Of a stretch of DNA of 64,000 nt, positions 51,436-60,134 are shown piece by piece. A program made the position numbers and the translations under genes. Positions within the stretch are counted from its first letter, which is position 1. Each line of letters opens with the position of its first letter. Source of the stretch: G965276675 sp965276675 (GTDB lineage: Bacteria; Acidobacteriota; Terriglobia; Terriglobales; Acidobacteriaceae); contig OZ255624.1 in assembly GCA_965276675.1 (NCBI GenBank), positions 2,108,001-2,172,000 of the forward strand. Reading direction: 5' to 3'. Under the pieces are notes generated by a model. It made no database searches and was not told where the DNA came from. It worked only from the letters and a program-made list of their open reading frames with translations.

Positions 51436-51741
51436 CTACTCGCCGTGCGCTCCGCCTTCCCCTTCGCCGAAGCCGCCACGGGAGACATGACCCGACTCTT
51501 CGGAGGCTGGGTGTCCGCTGCCACCGTAGACTGTGTCGCCCGTACGTCCTCCGCTCGATCCGCCATAGCGGTAAGCGTAACCGCCTGATCCAGTGTGAGC
51601 AGAGCAGTTCGTGTCAGGAACGATATGGCCTTGAGCGTCCACACAGTTCCGGACTTCCTGCTGCGGTGAGCGGCAGCCATAGAGCAGCGTTGCTGCTGTG
51701 ACTGCCAATAGAGCGGCTTGAACATGACCCGACTTACGCAT
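51436..51741 (-). CDS. YgiB-like (DUF1190) small lipoprotein
   Basis: A 101-residue lipoprotein. The signal (AALLAVTAATLLYGC) has a lipobox ending in Cys at about residue 23. Next comes a short folded segment (QEVRNCVDAQGHIVPDTNCS) and then a Gly/Tyr/Ser-rich half (GGYAYRYGGSSGGRTGDTVY). The end contains SRGGFGEGEGGAHGE; an SRGGFG-type element near the C-terminus is typical of YgiB/DUF1190 proteins. It lies 109 bases before the YgiC-like gene. The gene pair recurs in other bacteria and its role is not known. Confidence 0.7.
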   Translation of the reverse strand: MRKSGHVQAALLAVTAATLLYGCRSPQQEVRNCVDAQGHIVPDTNCSAHTGSGGYAYRYGGSSGGRTGDTVYGGSGHPASEESGHVSRGGFGEGEGGAHGE

Positions 51742-51832
51742 GAGATTTCATCTTGCTTGTCAGAAGAACAATCATCAAGAGGAAAGTACGCGCGGTCCAT
51801 GACGATTGGAACGTCATTTATGATGACTGCCT

Positions 51833-52978
51833 ATGCGCAAATGGGCTCTTGTGGGACTAGCCGCGGTAGCGATGCCCTTCTGCCTGGCTCAGGCAGGCGA
51901 CTCAACCACCACTCTGCTTGAAAAGCTGGCAAATGCGCCGGGGCCTCCAGGAGCCGAGGAGCCGGTTCGCGCCATTATGGTAAGCGAGATGAAGCCGTTC
52001 GCCTCGTCGATTAAGTACGACGGTATGGGATCGGTGATTGCGCAACAGGGACAGAGCGGGCCGCGCATCATGATCGATGCGCACATGGATGAGCTGGGTG
52101 GCATGGTCCGACGCATTGCTCCTAGCGGCCTGCTCACCATGCAGATGCTTGGCGGCTGGCTCGATCAGGCGCTCGTCGACCAGCGCTGGGTCATCATAGG
52201 CGCGAAAGGGCCCGTACACGCGGTCACCGGCATCCGCGACATTCACGTCGTCCCGCTCGACGAACGTACGCGCGTCTACCCGCGGGATTCCCTGTTTCTC
52301 GATATCGGCGCCAAGAGCGTGGAAGAGGCTGCTGCGATGGGGATAGAGCCCGGTGATCCAGTAGTGCCAGACTCGCCCTTTCTCATCATGAACGGATCGG
52401 ACAACTATCTCGGCAAAGCTTGGGATGACCGCATTGGCTGCGCCGTTCTAGTGGAAGCCATGCGGCGCACGGCAAAGATGCCGCATACGAATCAGCTCTT
52501 TTTTGTAGCAACCACGCAGGAAGAGATTGGGCTGCGCGGCGCGAAAACGGCAAGCCAGGTGGTAAAGCCTGACATCGGCATTGCGATCGAAGGTGGCATC
52601 ACGGGAGATGTTTTTGGCGGCCATCCGGATGAGACACAGGCCAGGCTTGGCGCTGGTCCGGGCCTCTTCCTCTATGATTCAAGCGCTCTGCCGAATCGCA
52701 AGCTGGTCTCGCTGGTGAAAGGGACAGCGACGGCGAAGAAGCTCCCTCTGCAGCTTGATTTGGTGCAGGGCTACGGCGATGACTCGGCGGAGATGCAGGG
52801 AAGCAATGGCGGAACGCCGACGGTGAACCTGGTTGTCCCGGTGCGGTACACGCATTCGCATAACGGGATCGTCAACCGCCGCGACTTCGACCAGACCGTT
52901 GAGTTGGTTACCGCGCTGCTTAGCAGTCTCGATGAAAAGACGGTGGATCAGGTCCGGGATTTTACTCCGGGCAAATAG
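51833..52978 (+). CDS. Exported M42/M20-type aminopeptidase
   Basis: A 381-residue peptidase of the M42 family (glutamyl/leucyl aminopeptidase type, two metals). A leader (WALVGLAAVAMPFCLAQ) directs export. Metal ligands and active-site motifs: IMIDAHMDELGGMVRRI, YLGKAWDDRIGCAVLVEAMR, FFVATTQEEIGLRGAKTA (with the catalytic Glu pair), and RYTHSHNGIVNRRDFDQTVE at the end. It should clip amino acids from short peptides in the periplasm, which suits the peptide transporter and S8 peptidase nearby. The ribosome site before ATG 51833 is weak. A 6-base inverted repeat ATGACG...CGTCAT is at 51799-51817. Confidence 0.87.
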   Translation: MRKWALVGLAAVAMPFCLAQAGDSTTTLLEKLANAPGPPGAEEPVRAIMVSEMKPFASSIKYDGMGSVIAQQGQSGPRIMIDAHMDELGGMVRRIAPSGLLTMQMLGGWLDQALVDQRWVIIGAKGPVHAVTGIRDIHVVPLDERTRVYPRDSLFLDIGAKSVEEAAAMGIEPGDPVVPDSPFLIMNGSDNYLGKAWDDRIGCAVLVEAMRRTAKMPHTNQLFFVATTQEEIGLRGAKTASQVVKPDIGIAIEGGITGDVFGGHPDETQARLGAGPGLFLYDSSALPNRKLVSLVKGTATAKKLPLQLDLVQGYGDDSAEMQGSNGGTPTVNLVVPVRYTHSHNGIVNRRDFDQTVELVTALLSSLDEKTVDQVRDFTPGK

Positions 52979-53019
52979 CGCTCGGAGCAGCGCACGCGAC
53001 TGCAGCGCAGATCCCATCT

Positions 53020-53679
53020 ATGTGTATGCAAACCTTCTCCAGCGGCGGCGTGCCGATCCGCATCATGGGCGAAAGTCACTCGGGCGCCAAGCGACCGGCG
53101 CTTATCATTCTGCACGGGGCGGGTGGCAATCTTTCCTACTGGTGGAATGCCATCGCGAGCAAACTGGCTCTTTTTGGCGTGGCTTGTTTTGCTCCGCAGT
53201 ATTTCGAGCGGACGGGAACCGAGAGAGCTACTGGAGCGCTCATTCGCGATGGGAAGCACTTTCCGCTCTGGCTGGAAACGGTTCGCGATGCAGTCGGATT
53301 TGTTGCAGCACAGCCCGGAGTCGATGCAAGCCGCATCGCGGTTCTCGGGGTATCGCTGGGTGCTTACCTGGCGATGGCACTGGCGGTCGACGATCGACAG
53401 CTGGCTGCGGTCATCGAGATCTCCGGCGGCGTCCCTGAGGAGTGGGCCACGCGTATGCATTCCGGGATGCCACCGATCCTGATCGTGCATGGCGCAGACG
53501 ATACAGTTGTTCCGGTAAGTGAAGCTCGCAAGCTGGAAGGTGCACTTCAGCGGGCTGGCGTTACCTACGAGAGCCGTATCTTTGAGGGCCAGGGGCACTG
53601 GCTATCAAGGGAGGCACAAGTTGAGGCGCTTGCCACTGCAGGGCAATTCCTATTTCGGCATTTACAGCCAAGGCCATGA
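53020..53679 (+). CDS. Alpha/beta hydrolase (dienelactone hydrolase family)
   Basis: A 219-residue alpha/beta hydrolase. The triad is Ser112 in VLGVSLGAYLAMAL, Asp160 or 161 in LIVHGADDTVVP and His193 in EGQGHWLS, with the oxyanion-loop sequence LIILHGAGGNLSYWW upstream. It resembles dienelactone hydrolases and small prolyl-oligopeptidase-like esterases. There is no signal peptide. It follows the M42 peptidase gene by 41 bases and might be in one transcript with it. The substrate is unknown. Confidence 0.85.
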   Translation: MCMQTFSSGGVPIRIMGESHSGAKRPALIILHGAGGNLSYWWNAIASKLALFGVACFAPQYFERTGTERATGALIRDGKHFPLWLETVRDAVGFVAAQPGVDASRIAVLGVSLGAYLAMALAVDDRQLAAVIEISGGVPEEWATRMHSGMPPILIVHGADDTVVPVSEARKLEGALQRAGVTYESRIFEGQGHWLSREAQVEALATAGQFLFRHLQPRP

Positions 53680-53726
53680 TGAAAGCTTCGACGTGCTTTC
53701 CGGAGTAACGATCTCGTTTAAAGCTG

Positions 53727-53755
53727 CGGCAGGAGGCCGTTTGGTCCTCCTGCCG
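53727..53755. terminator. Strong hairpin between convergent genes
   Basis: A perfect 10-base-pair stem, 53727-53736 with 53746-53755 (CGGCAGGAGG and its complement), with a 9-base loop. It lies between the hydrolase stop (53679) and the stop of the S8 peptidase (53774, minus strand). It can serve both directions; T-runs are short on either side. Confidence 0.7.
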
Positions 53756-53773
53756 GCTAGAGGTGATGGTTAG

Positions 53774-55795
53774 TTACTCGGGTTTCGCAACAGACGAACC
53801 CCAGAGCGCGGTGGATCCCCAAAGGGCTGTAGAACCCCAGAGCGCCGTAGAGTTCTGGTCAGCGGACTGGGCCGCGGTGGCTGCAGAGCCCCAAAGAGCT
53901 GTAGAACCCCACAGGGCAGTTGAGCCCCAGAGGGCAGTCAGTCCGGCAGGAGCGCTCGAACCCCAGAGGGCCGTTGCGCCGGAAGCCGCTGAAGATCCCC
54001 AGAGGGCAGTGAATGCCGCCGGATCGCTCGAGCCCCAGAGCGCGGTGGATCCCCAAAGAGCTGTAGAGCCCCAGAGAGCCGTAGAGCCCCAGAGAGCGGT
54101 CTGGCTGCCGATTGCCGAACCCGTGCCGTCGTTGACAAAAGCAGCGCTTCCATACACAGCGTTGGACCCCCACAGAGCGGTCGACCCCCACAGAGCAGTC
54201 TGATCAAATAGCATGTAGGCGCTGTTATTTACTGGGTTGTAGACAGCCGTAGGTGAGATCGCAGCTCCCCCCTGCTTCGGAAACTTGATGTGTTTGGCGT
54301 CGGCGATCGTGACGGGAAGGTTGAGGTATCCAGCACCGACGGTGAAGACGTCGTAGTTCGCTTTATAGGTAATGCCGGAGGCCGGATCCGTGACGCGGGA
54401 AGTACGAGGAAAATTAGTTTTCGTAGCGTCCTTCATGAGCAACGCCTTAACCTGATCTGGCGTGAGGTTTGGAGCAGCCTGCAATAGAACGGCCACAGCC
54501 CCGGAGGTCACGGCGGTCGCCATGCTGGTGCCGCTCATAGGAATGTAGCTAATAGACGGGATGGAAGCGCCACTCACGACATAGTCGGACTGATAGACGA
54601 AGTATTGTGGATTGCCGGTGTTCGCCTGGTCCTGGGCTACGAGAGTGCTACCAGTTGCCATCAGACTTGGGACCAGATTGCCGGGAGCGACAAGGTCCGG
54701 CTTCACAATCTGATCGATAAGAGCAGGCCCCTTCGAACTGTAGCTCGCAATCTGATCGTCTGCTGGGTCAGGGGTGTGCATGCTCTTCATCGCGCCGACG
54801 GTAAGGACGTAAGGATCGTTTCCTGGAGCCGTAATAGTACCGTAGCCTTCGCTATTCACGATCTGCGCACGACCATAGTTACCCGCTGCGGCCACAACGA
54901 CGAATCCCGCCTGGTACGCCCGCTCGACTGCCTGGCAAAGTGGGTCCTGCTTGTAGCTTTCAAAGACAGGGCGGCCCAGCGAGAGATTGATGACGCGAAG
55001 GTTTGCCTGCGGGTACTGTTGCTTTAACTGAATAGCGGCATCGAGCGCTGCAATTACGGTGGAGTCAGTCGCCTGTCCCGTGCTGTCGAGGACGCGCAAG
55101 TTGACTAGGTAAGCTCCTGGAGCGACACCTTTGAAGGTGCGGAAGTACTGGCTTCCGGTGGAGTTCGCGCCTCCTCCGGCAATCAGGCCGGCTACGTGGC
55201 TGCCGTGACCGTACGCATCCGCAACGCTGGCGTCATTCGGCACGAAGCTCTGTCCGTACATAACTCGGCTGATCAGCGATCCCGAGTCTGAACTATTGTC
55301 CGAACCATCGTTCGGACCGGACTTACTCTTTCCCTTGGGTGAACTCATTGAATTGAGGTCGCTGAAGTTACTCGCAATGCCACTGTCGATGACCACAACG
55401 CCCACACCGGTTCCATCGTATCCTTGGGACCACGCCTGGGGAGCAAACACGGCCTCGGCGGCATACTCTGCGGTCATTTTGCCGATTTTGTGATCAACGC
55501 TTACGTGCAGCACGTCAGGGTTGTTCTGCAATGATCGCAGTGCTGACCCAGGAACGCTTGCAGCCATAGCGGGCGCGCCCTGAAACACACTCTTCACCTT
55601 TCCATGCATTCCTTCGATCTGCTGTTGATGAGTGATTGTGGGCGGAGTTGCATACTGAATGATGACGTTCACAGCGTCTGCGGAATCGATATGCTCCAGG
55701 TCCGGAGAAAGCTTGTGATCTCCGGCCATCGCGTAAGAGGATGCGCAAAGTGCCACGTATCCCCAGAGTAAGTTCTTGCTCCACTTCAATGTCAC
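53774..55795 (-). CDS. Subtilisin-like S8 peptidase with C-terminal TALWGS hexapeptide repeats
   Basis: A 673-residue exported serine peptidase. The leader ends near YAMAG; an inhibitor-I9-like propeptide (DAVNVIIQYATPPTITHQQQ) precedes the catalytic domain. The triad is D137 (VVVIDSGIA), H197 (YGHGSHVAG) and S424 (MSGTSMATAVTSG). Residues 533-667 hold fourteen copies of TALWGS plus one altered copy (NAVYGS), in runs of two to four separated by short linkers. The DNA for each copy uses different synonymous codons, so the repeat is kept at protein level. The enzyme should digest proteins outside the cell; a peptide importer is coded just upstream on the same strand. Confidence 0.93.
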   Translation of the reverse strand: MTLKWSKNLLWGYVALCASSYAMAGDHKLSPDLEHIDSADAVNVIIQYATPPTITHQQQIEGMHGKVKSVFQGAPAMAASVPGSALRSLQNNPDVLHVSVDHKIGKMTAEYAAEAVFAPQAWSQGYDGTGVGVVVIDSGIASNFSDLNSMSSPKGKSKSGPNDGSDNSSDSGSLISRVMYGQSFVPNDASVADAYGHGSHVAGLIAGGGANSTGSQYFRTFKGVAPGAYLVNLRVLDSTGQATDSTVIAALDAAIQLKQQYPQANLRVINLSLGRPVFESYKQDPLCQAVERAYQAGFVVVAAAGNYGRAQIVNSEGYGTITAPGNDPYVLTVGAMKSMHTPDPADDQIASYSSKGPALIDQIVKPDLVAPGNLVPSLMATGSTLVAQDQANTGNPQYFVYQSDYVVSGASIPSISYIPMSGTSMATAVTSGAVAVLLQAAPNLTPDQVKALLMKDATKTNFPRTSRVTDPASGITYKANYDVFTVGAGYLNLPVTIADAKHIKFPKQGGAAISPTAVYNPVNNSAYMLFDQTALWGSTALWGSNAVYGSAAFVNDGTGSAIGSQTALWGSTALWGSTALWGSTALWGSSDPAAFTALWGSSAASGATALWGSSAPAGLTALWGSTALWGSTALWGSAATAAQSADQNSTALWGSTALWGSTALWGSSVAKPE
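53795..54199 (-). repeat. TALWGS-coding 18-base repeat region
   Basis: Fourteen near-copies of an 18-base unit (codons for S-T-A-L-W-G) in the 3' end of the S8 peptidase gene. Third positions vary: for example GCG/GCC/GCT for Ala and GGT/GGA/GGG for Gly. Units run in blocks of two, four, one, one, three and three with linkers between. Confidence 0.9.
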
Positions 55796-55913
55796 ACGGT
55801 CTCCATAATTAGTAGCTTGGGGACACCTTTAGTTGCTGCTAGGTGAGGCTGCCTGAATTAAGCTATCTCTGCTCGGACACGGTAGACAATTTCAGAAAAT
55901 AGTTTCGAAACAC

Positions 55914-56855
55914 CTAGGTAATGGCAGGCGTGAGGCTTGTTCCAGAACGAGACTGTCGGCTAAGTGGCTGTCTTTTTTGACAGTCGCCTATGGACTTCAG
56001 TTCTGGCGAGAATTGCCTGGAGGATACTTCCAGAAGGTATTGGGGCTCTACAGGAAGGGCAGCAAGCAGTGCCTTCGTATGTGGGTGCTGAGGTGAGGTT
56101 AAGAGCTCGCGGGTCGTTGAACATTCCACAATCTGGCCTTCATGCAGGATTGCGATTCTATCGCTGAGTTGAAAGACAGACAGGAGATCGTGCGAGATGA
56201 AAAGCATCGCAGTGTCCCCATTGCGAGCCACGCGTGAGAGCAGTTGGATAATTTCAGCTTGTGTGATGGGGTCCAGGGCGCTAGTCGGCTCGTCGGCGAC
56301 CAACAGACCGGGCCTATGCAGAAGAGCGGTTACGATCAGGATGCGCTGGGCTTGACCCACGCTGATTTGAGACGGACGACGGCGCAGAAACTCCTCGTCT
56401 GCGGGAAGCTGCACGCTGCGCATGAGAGTGCTCAATGCGTCCCGGTCGAGCCGGACGGCGCGCGCGTGATGTGCCTTCCAGGCTTCCTCAAAATGTTGAA
56501 GAAGACGCAGTGCCGGATTGAGCGAAGCCAATGGGCTCTGAGGAATGAGTGCGATCAATCTCCCACGTATCTGTCGCAGTTGCGATTCGGAGAGGTCGAG
56601 CAGATTCTGACCAGCAAAGTCGATGCGTCCCTCCGCCGAGCCGCCACTCCAGTGCAGCAGACCAAGCAGGCTGTTGACCAGTGTGCTTTTTCCAGCACCG
56701 CTCGATCCTACCAGGCCCAGCACCTCACCCCGGCGGAGATTGAATTGAACGTTCCGCAGCACCTCTCGCTTCCCATAGCGAGCTGAAAGATCTACATCGA
56801 GCAGGGGTTCTCGCGCGGCACGGGGCAGATTTAGCGTGTTTTCAAGCGCATCCAT
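55914..56855 (-). CDS. Peptide ABC transporter ATP-binding protein (OppF/DppF-like)
   Basis: A 313-residue ABC ATPase. Walker A is GLVGSSGAGKSTLVNSLLGL, the signature SQISVGQAQRILIVTALLHR and Walker B GLLVADEPTSALDPITQAEI. The C-terminal extension (HTKALLAALPVEPQ) is typical of Opp/Dpp ATPases, although truncated. Only one such ATPase is coded in the operon; the usual two-ATPase arrangement is missing, so it may act as a homodimer or another gene elsewhere may supply the partner. The ATG 56855 overlaps the end of the substrate-binding protein gene by 25 bases and has GGAGAG upstream. It is the last gene of the operon. Confidence 0.9.
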   Translation of the reverse strand: MDALENTLNLPRAAREPLLDVDLSARYGKREVLRNVQFNLRRGEVLGLVGSSGAGKSTLVNSLLGLLHWSGGSAEGRIDFAGQNLLDLSESQLRQIRGRLIALIPQSPLASLNPALRLLQHFEEAWKAHHARAVRLDRDALSTLMRSVQLPADEEFLRRRPSQISVGQAQRILIVTALLHRPGLLVADEPTSALDPITQAEIIQLLSRVARNGDTAMLFISHDLLSVFQLSDRIAILHEGQIVECSTTRELLTSPQHPHTKALLAALPVEPQYLLEVSSRQFSPELKSIGDCQKRQPLSRQSRSGTSLTPAIT

Positions 56856-58453
56856 TCGACTCTCCAGAACGTTTGCGGGAACAGCACCGCGGGCTGGGCA
56901 TCCGCAATGCGGGGGTTGATCGCAGACACTGCATTCCGGTTGACCAGATAGATGAAGGGCTCCTCTTGCCTCACGATCACTTGAAATCGGTCGATAGCTT
57001 GCTTGCGTTGCACAAATTGATTCGTGCTCGCTTGCAGTTGCATCAGCTTATCGATCTCCGCTTCCCACGGGGTAGCAGGCACGCGTTCCTCGGGATTCCA
57101 TTGGTGGTTCGCGGAGCTGCTAAGCCAGATGTTCATCTGAGAATTGGGATCGGGGTCTACGTTCGTCAAGCCCAACAAGCAACCTTCGTAATCGAAGCTA
57201 TGCATGATACGGGTGATCAGAGCCGGGAAGTCAAGTGAAACGAGACGAACCTGAATGCCTAACCGGCTTAAATCCTGCTGAATAAGGACAGCCATTTTTT
57301 CGCGTTCGCGGTTGCCTGCGTTGGTGAGGATGGATAGCTCTACCACGTGGCCACCCGCGTCATAGAGAGCTTCACCACGCTTTTGGAAGCCATCCTGTGC
57401 AAGCAATTGGAGCGCGCCGGAGGGATCAAAAGGTATGGCGGCAAGTGTGTTGTTGAACCAGATCCGATTTGCTGGGGAGATAGGTCCGCGCGCCGGAATA
57501 CCATGTCCTTCGAGCGCGATGCGCACGAGATCGTTCCGATTAATGGCGAGCGAGATGGCTTTGCGAAAGTTGTGAGAACGGAACCATGTTTTCTTATAGC
57601 CCGGAAGAGGTGCGTTGGCGACCTGATTGAACCAGAGCTGTTCAGAATCGAGAGACGGACCAAGGTCGGCAACTCCGGTCTCAGGATGCATGGAAAGCAC
57701 ATGCATCTGGTCCGGCGAGACATCGTTAATCAGCTGCAAATCGCCGCGCAGGTACTGTGATAACTCGAGATCGCGATTTTGTTGAATCAGAAGCTTCACT
57801 TGATCGACATATGGAAGCTGCTGTCCCTCCCTGTCGCGCTTCCAGTAGTTCGGGTTTCGGCTGAAGAGCAGGTAACTACCGCGATCGTACTGGCTGAGCA
57901 TGTAAGGCCCTAGGACGACCTTGCCTGTAGCGGCCGGTGCGCCGGCATGCTGAATGGAGACGCCATCAAAGGCTTCAGCGAGGCCGACCACGTGCCCAGG
58001 AAAGGTGAAGCTGACTACGACAGGTCCTGACTGGTGAGCAACGATGGTCCCCGGAGCCGTGCGGAATGCGTCGGCCGCGGGGGCGTGAATCGCCGAATCC
58101 ATAAGGTGCTGCACACTCCAGATCACATCCGCGGCTGTCATCGGGGAACCGTCCGAGAAGCGTACGCCCTGACGCAGGGTGAACGTAACCGTTTTGCCAT
58201 CAGGGAGCGTCTTCCAGGAGGTCGCCAGCTCCGGTTCCAGCACCTGCGTCCGACGATTCATGCGGACCAGCGATCCCTGTGTAAGATAGCGAACCGCTTC
58301 GGAGGCATTGTCGTCGACCATGACCGGGTCCAGGGTTCTGGGTTCCGAATGCAGCGCCCAGACCAATTGCGAAGCGGCATGCGAATAGCTTGGATGGGCG
58401 AGGAAGATCAGCATCCCGAGAGCAATCAGGCAATGGCGAAGAAGGTAGTTCAC
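56831..58453 (-). CDS. ABC transporter substrate-binding protein, family 5 (peptide)
   Basis: A 540-residue solute-binding protein for peptides or related molecules, with a leader (LLRHCLIALGMLIFLAHPSY, cut near HAA). Family segments include LVWALHSEPRTLDPVMVDDN, LATSWKTLPDGKTVTFTLRQ with GVRFSDGSPMTAADVIWS, and AISLAINRNDLVRIALEGHG. The GTG start at 58453 overlaps the stop of the permease gene upstream as GTGA, with GAGGAGG ahead. It captures the substrate in the periplasm for the two permeases. Confidence 0.92.
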   Translation of the reverse strand: MNYLLRHCLIALGMLIFLAHPSYSHAASQLVWALHSEPRTLDPVMVDDNASEAVRYLTQGSLVRMNRRTQVLEPELATSWKTLPDGKTVTFTLRQGVRFSDGSPMTAADVIWSVQHLMDSAIHAPAADAFRTAPGTIVAHQSGPVVVSFTFPGHVVGLAEAFDGVSIQHAGAPAATGKVVLGPYMLSQYDRGSYLLFSRNPNYWKRDREGQQLPYVDQVKLLIQQNRDLELSQYLRGDLQLINDVSPDQMHVLSMHPETGVADLGPSLDSEQLWFNQVANAPLPGYKKTWFRSHNFRKAISLAINRNDLVRIALEGHGIPARGPISPANRIWFNNTLAAIPFDPSGALQLLAQDGFQKRGEALYDAGGHVVELSILTNAGNREREKMAVLIQQDLSRLGIQVRLVSLDFPALITRIMHSFDYEGCLLGLTNVDPDPNSQMNIWLSSSANHQWNPEERVPATPWEAEIDKLMQLQASTNQFVQRKQAIDRFQVIVRQEEPFIYLVNRNAVSAINPRIADAQPAVLFPQTFWRVEWMRLKTR

Positions 58454-59253
58454 GCTGAACCCTCCTCAAGTAAGCAGAGCTGGAGCGATCCAGTCACTAA
58501 GATCAGAGCGACGAGGGGAATCAGCTGCAATCGGGAGCCGGTCCAGGCGTTATAGCTTTCCAGATCGTGGAGCATGCCACCCCAGGAGGGGAGAGGCTCG
58601 GCCGTACCCAAGCCAATTAGGCCTAAGTTGACTTCCGCTACAAGAAAGGCGGGTACAGCAATCAGGAATTGCGCGAGAAGGAGCGGCCGCAGGTTGGGCA
58701 AGAGGTGATGGCTAAGTAAGCGCGCATTTCCCGTTCCTTGCGCCCTTAACTGCGTCATCCACCAGGATTGCTGCATGGAAAGAACGCCTCCGCAGACCAC
58801 GCGCGCGCAGGCCGGCCAACCAAAGCAGGCCAGCAGGAGATATGTAGTGAGAGTTGACACCATAGGAGAAGTATCCAGTGGCATGAGGCCACGTAAGATC
58901 ATGACCAGAAAAATCCAGGGGAGCGCCACCAGGAGATCGCAGAAGACCAGAATGACTCGCCTGTAGTGACGGGTAAGGCTGCCGGCCATGAGGCCGACCG
59001 CTCCCGCAAAGACTGTGGAGAGGAGGGCTGCGGAGGACGAGAGACCGAGCGAGAGCAAGGCGGCAAGCGCTAAGCGGGTGAGCCGGTCCCGTCCTAGGCC
59101 ATCGGTGCCAAAAGGATGATGCAGGGAGGAGGGTCCCAGGACGGCATTACGATCCTGAGCGTCATAGGTCTTCCATCTCGCGAGCGCGGCGATCAGCGAA
59201 AGAAAGAAGACAAGCCAGAGAAACCTGGCGGCGAAGCTACGTAGTGTATTCAG
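58450..59253 (-). CDS. ABC transporter permease (OppC/DppC type)
   Basis: A 267-residue permease with about six spans. The start of the mature fold is FLWLVFFLSLIAALARWKTY, and the conserved DPP-type HHPFGTDGLGRDRLTRLALA follows. The inner loop motif region reads RAQGTGNARLLSHHLLPNLR and ends AQFLIAVPAFLVAEVNLGLI with LGTAEPLPSWGGML. The start is not certain. An ATG at 59367 would overlap the previous permease by 118 bases. A CTG at 59253 overlaps the previous stop as CTGA and has GGAG eight bases upstream; it gives a normal N-terminus, and a four-base overlap like its neighbours. Confidence 0.88.
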   Translation of the reverse strand: MNTLRSFAARFLWLVFFLSLIAALARWKTYDAQDRNAVLGPSSLHHPFGTDGLGRDRLTRLALAALLSLGLSSSAALLSTVFAGAVGLMAGSLTRHYRRVILVFCDLLVALPWIFLVMILRGLMPLDTSPMVSTLTTYLLLACFGWPACARVVCGGVLSMQQSWWMTQLRAQGTGNARLLSHHLLPNLRPLLLAQFLIAVPAFLVAEVNLGLIGLGTAEPLPSWGGMLHDLESYNAWTGSRLQLIPLVALILVTGSLQLCLLEEGSA

Positions 59254-60128
59254 GCGGCAGACTCCGGGCCCCAGTTGGACAAAGAGCCGGCCAAAGCGAC
59301 CGCGGTTGAAAAGATGAAGGTAACCATCACTAGAACAGGCAGATCGCGATTGAGTGACGATTGCCATGCAAGTTTGCCAAGGCCGGCCTGGTCAAACAAA
59401 ACCTCAACCGGAACAATCGCGGCTAGCGCCGTCATTACGGACATGCCGGCGAGCGGCAGAAGTTGAGCCGTGAGCTGCGGAAGAACATATCGTGTGAGCA
59501 GCCGGAAGTACCCAATTCCGAAGCTTCTGGCCGTCGTCACGTGAGGGGCCTTCCATGCTTGACGGAGGAGGGAATGCAAAAACCGAAAGACGCGTGCCGC
59601 AACCAAAATAGCGAGCACAATCACTGGGCTGCCATGGTTTGCAACAATGCATACAGTAACGAGCGCTCCGGCAGGAATCGCGAGCGCAATGGCAGAGATC
59701 GCCGTAGCGCCTGCTTCGTAGCGCACAAACGACCTGGTGCCGTATGGCAGAAGAAGGGCCGCGACTGATACCCAGCTCAGCAGCAAAGCTTCGGTCAGTA
59801 GCTTTAGACTGTCTCCGATACGACTCTCCACGATCTCCAGGACGGGAACATCCCAAGCGCGAGAGCGGCCAAAATCCAAGCGCATCCAGCTCCGGCTTAA
59901 GCGCCAACATGTGATGAAAACATTTGGTTGCGCTTGTTGATCCGCGGTTAACTGATCTCTGACTGCCTCGCCATAATGGGCGTCCATCTCTCGCTCGTCG
60001 CTAAAGAATCCGGGCGCGAGTCGCATCAGAGCGGCAGTGCCGAGAGCGACAGAGGTGGCGAGCAGAATTACAGGAAGAAGACTGATTGCTAGCCGCCGGA
60101 GAATGATCAATAAGGTCACGGATGTCAC
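59250..60128 (-). CDS. ABC transporter permease (OppB/DppB type)
   Basis: A 292-residue permease, first of the transporter genes. It begins with a hydrophobic segment LISLLPVILLATSVALGTAA and has the conserved domain with VTTARSFGIGYFRLLTRYVL, then LPQLTAQLLPLAGMSVMTAL and VPVEVLFDQAGLGKLAWQSS near the end, in the order expected for OppB. The start is GTG 60128, six bases after the stop of the GGDEF/HD-GYP gene. Together with the next three genes it forms an importer for peptides or similar compounds. Confidence 0.88.
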   Translation of the reverse strand: MTSVTLLIILRRLAISLLPVILLATSVALGTAALMRLAPGFFSDEREMDAHYGEAVRDQLTADQQAQPNVFITCWRLSRSWMRLDFGRSRAWDVPVLEIVESRIGDSLKLLTEALLLSWVSVAALLLPYGTRSFVRYEAGATAISAIALAIPAGALVTVCIVANHGSPVIVLAILVAARVFRFLHSLLRQAWKAPHVTTARSFGIGYFRLLTRYVLPQLTAQLLPLAGMSVMTALAAIVPVEVLFDQAGLGKLAWQSSLNRDLPVLVMVTFIFSTAVALAGSLSNWGPESAA

Positions 60129-60134
60129 TGCCGA

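Noticed and set aside
53795..54199. Regular DNA repeats that could be a CRISPR or other array
   Set aside because: The units are 18 bases long, in frame with an S8 peptidase, vary at third codon positions and lack unique spacers.
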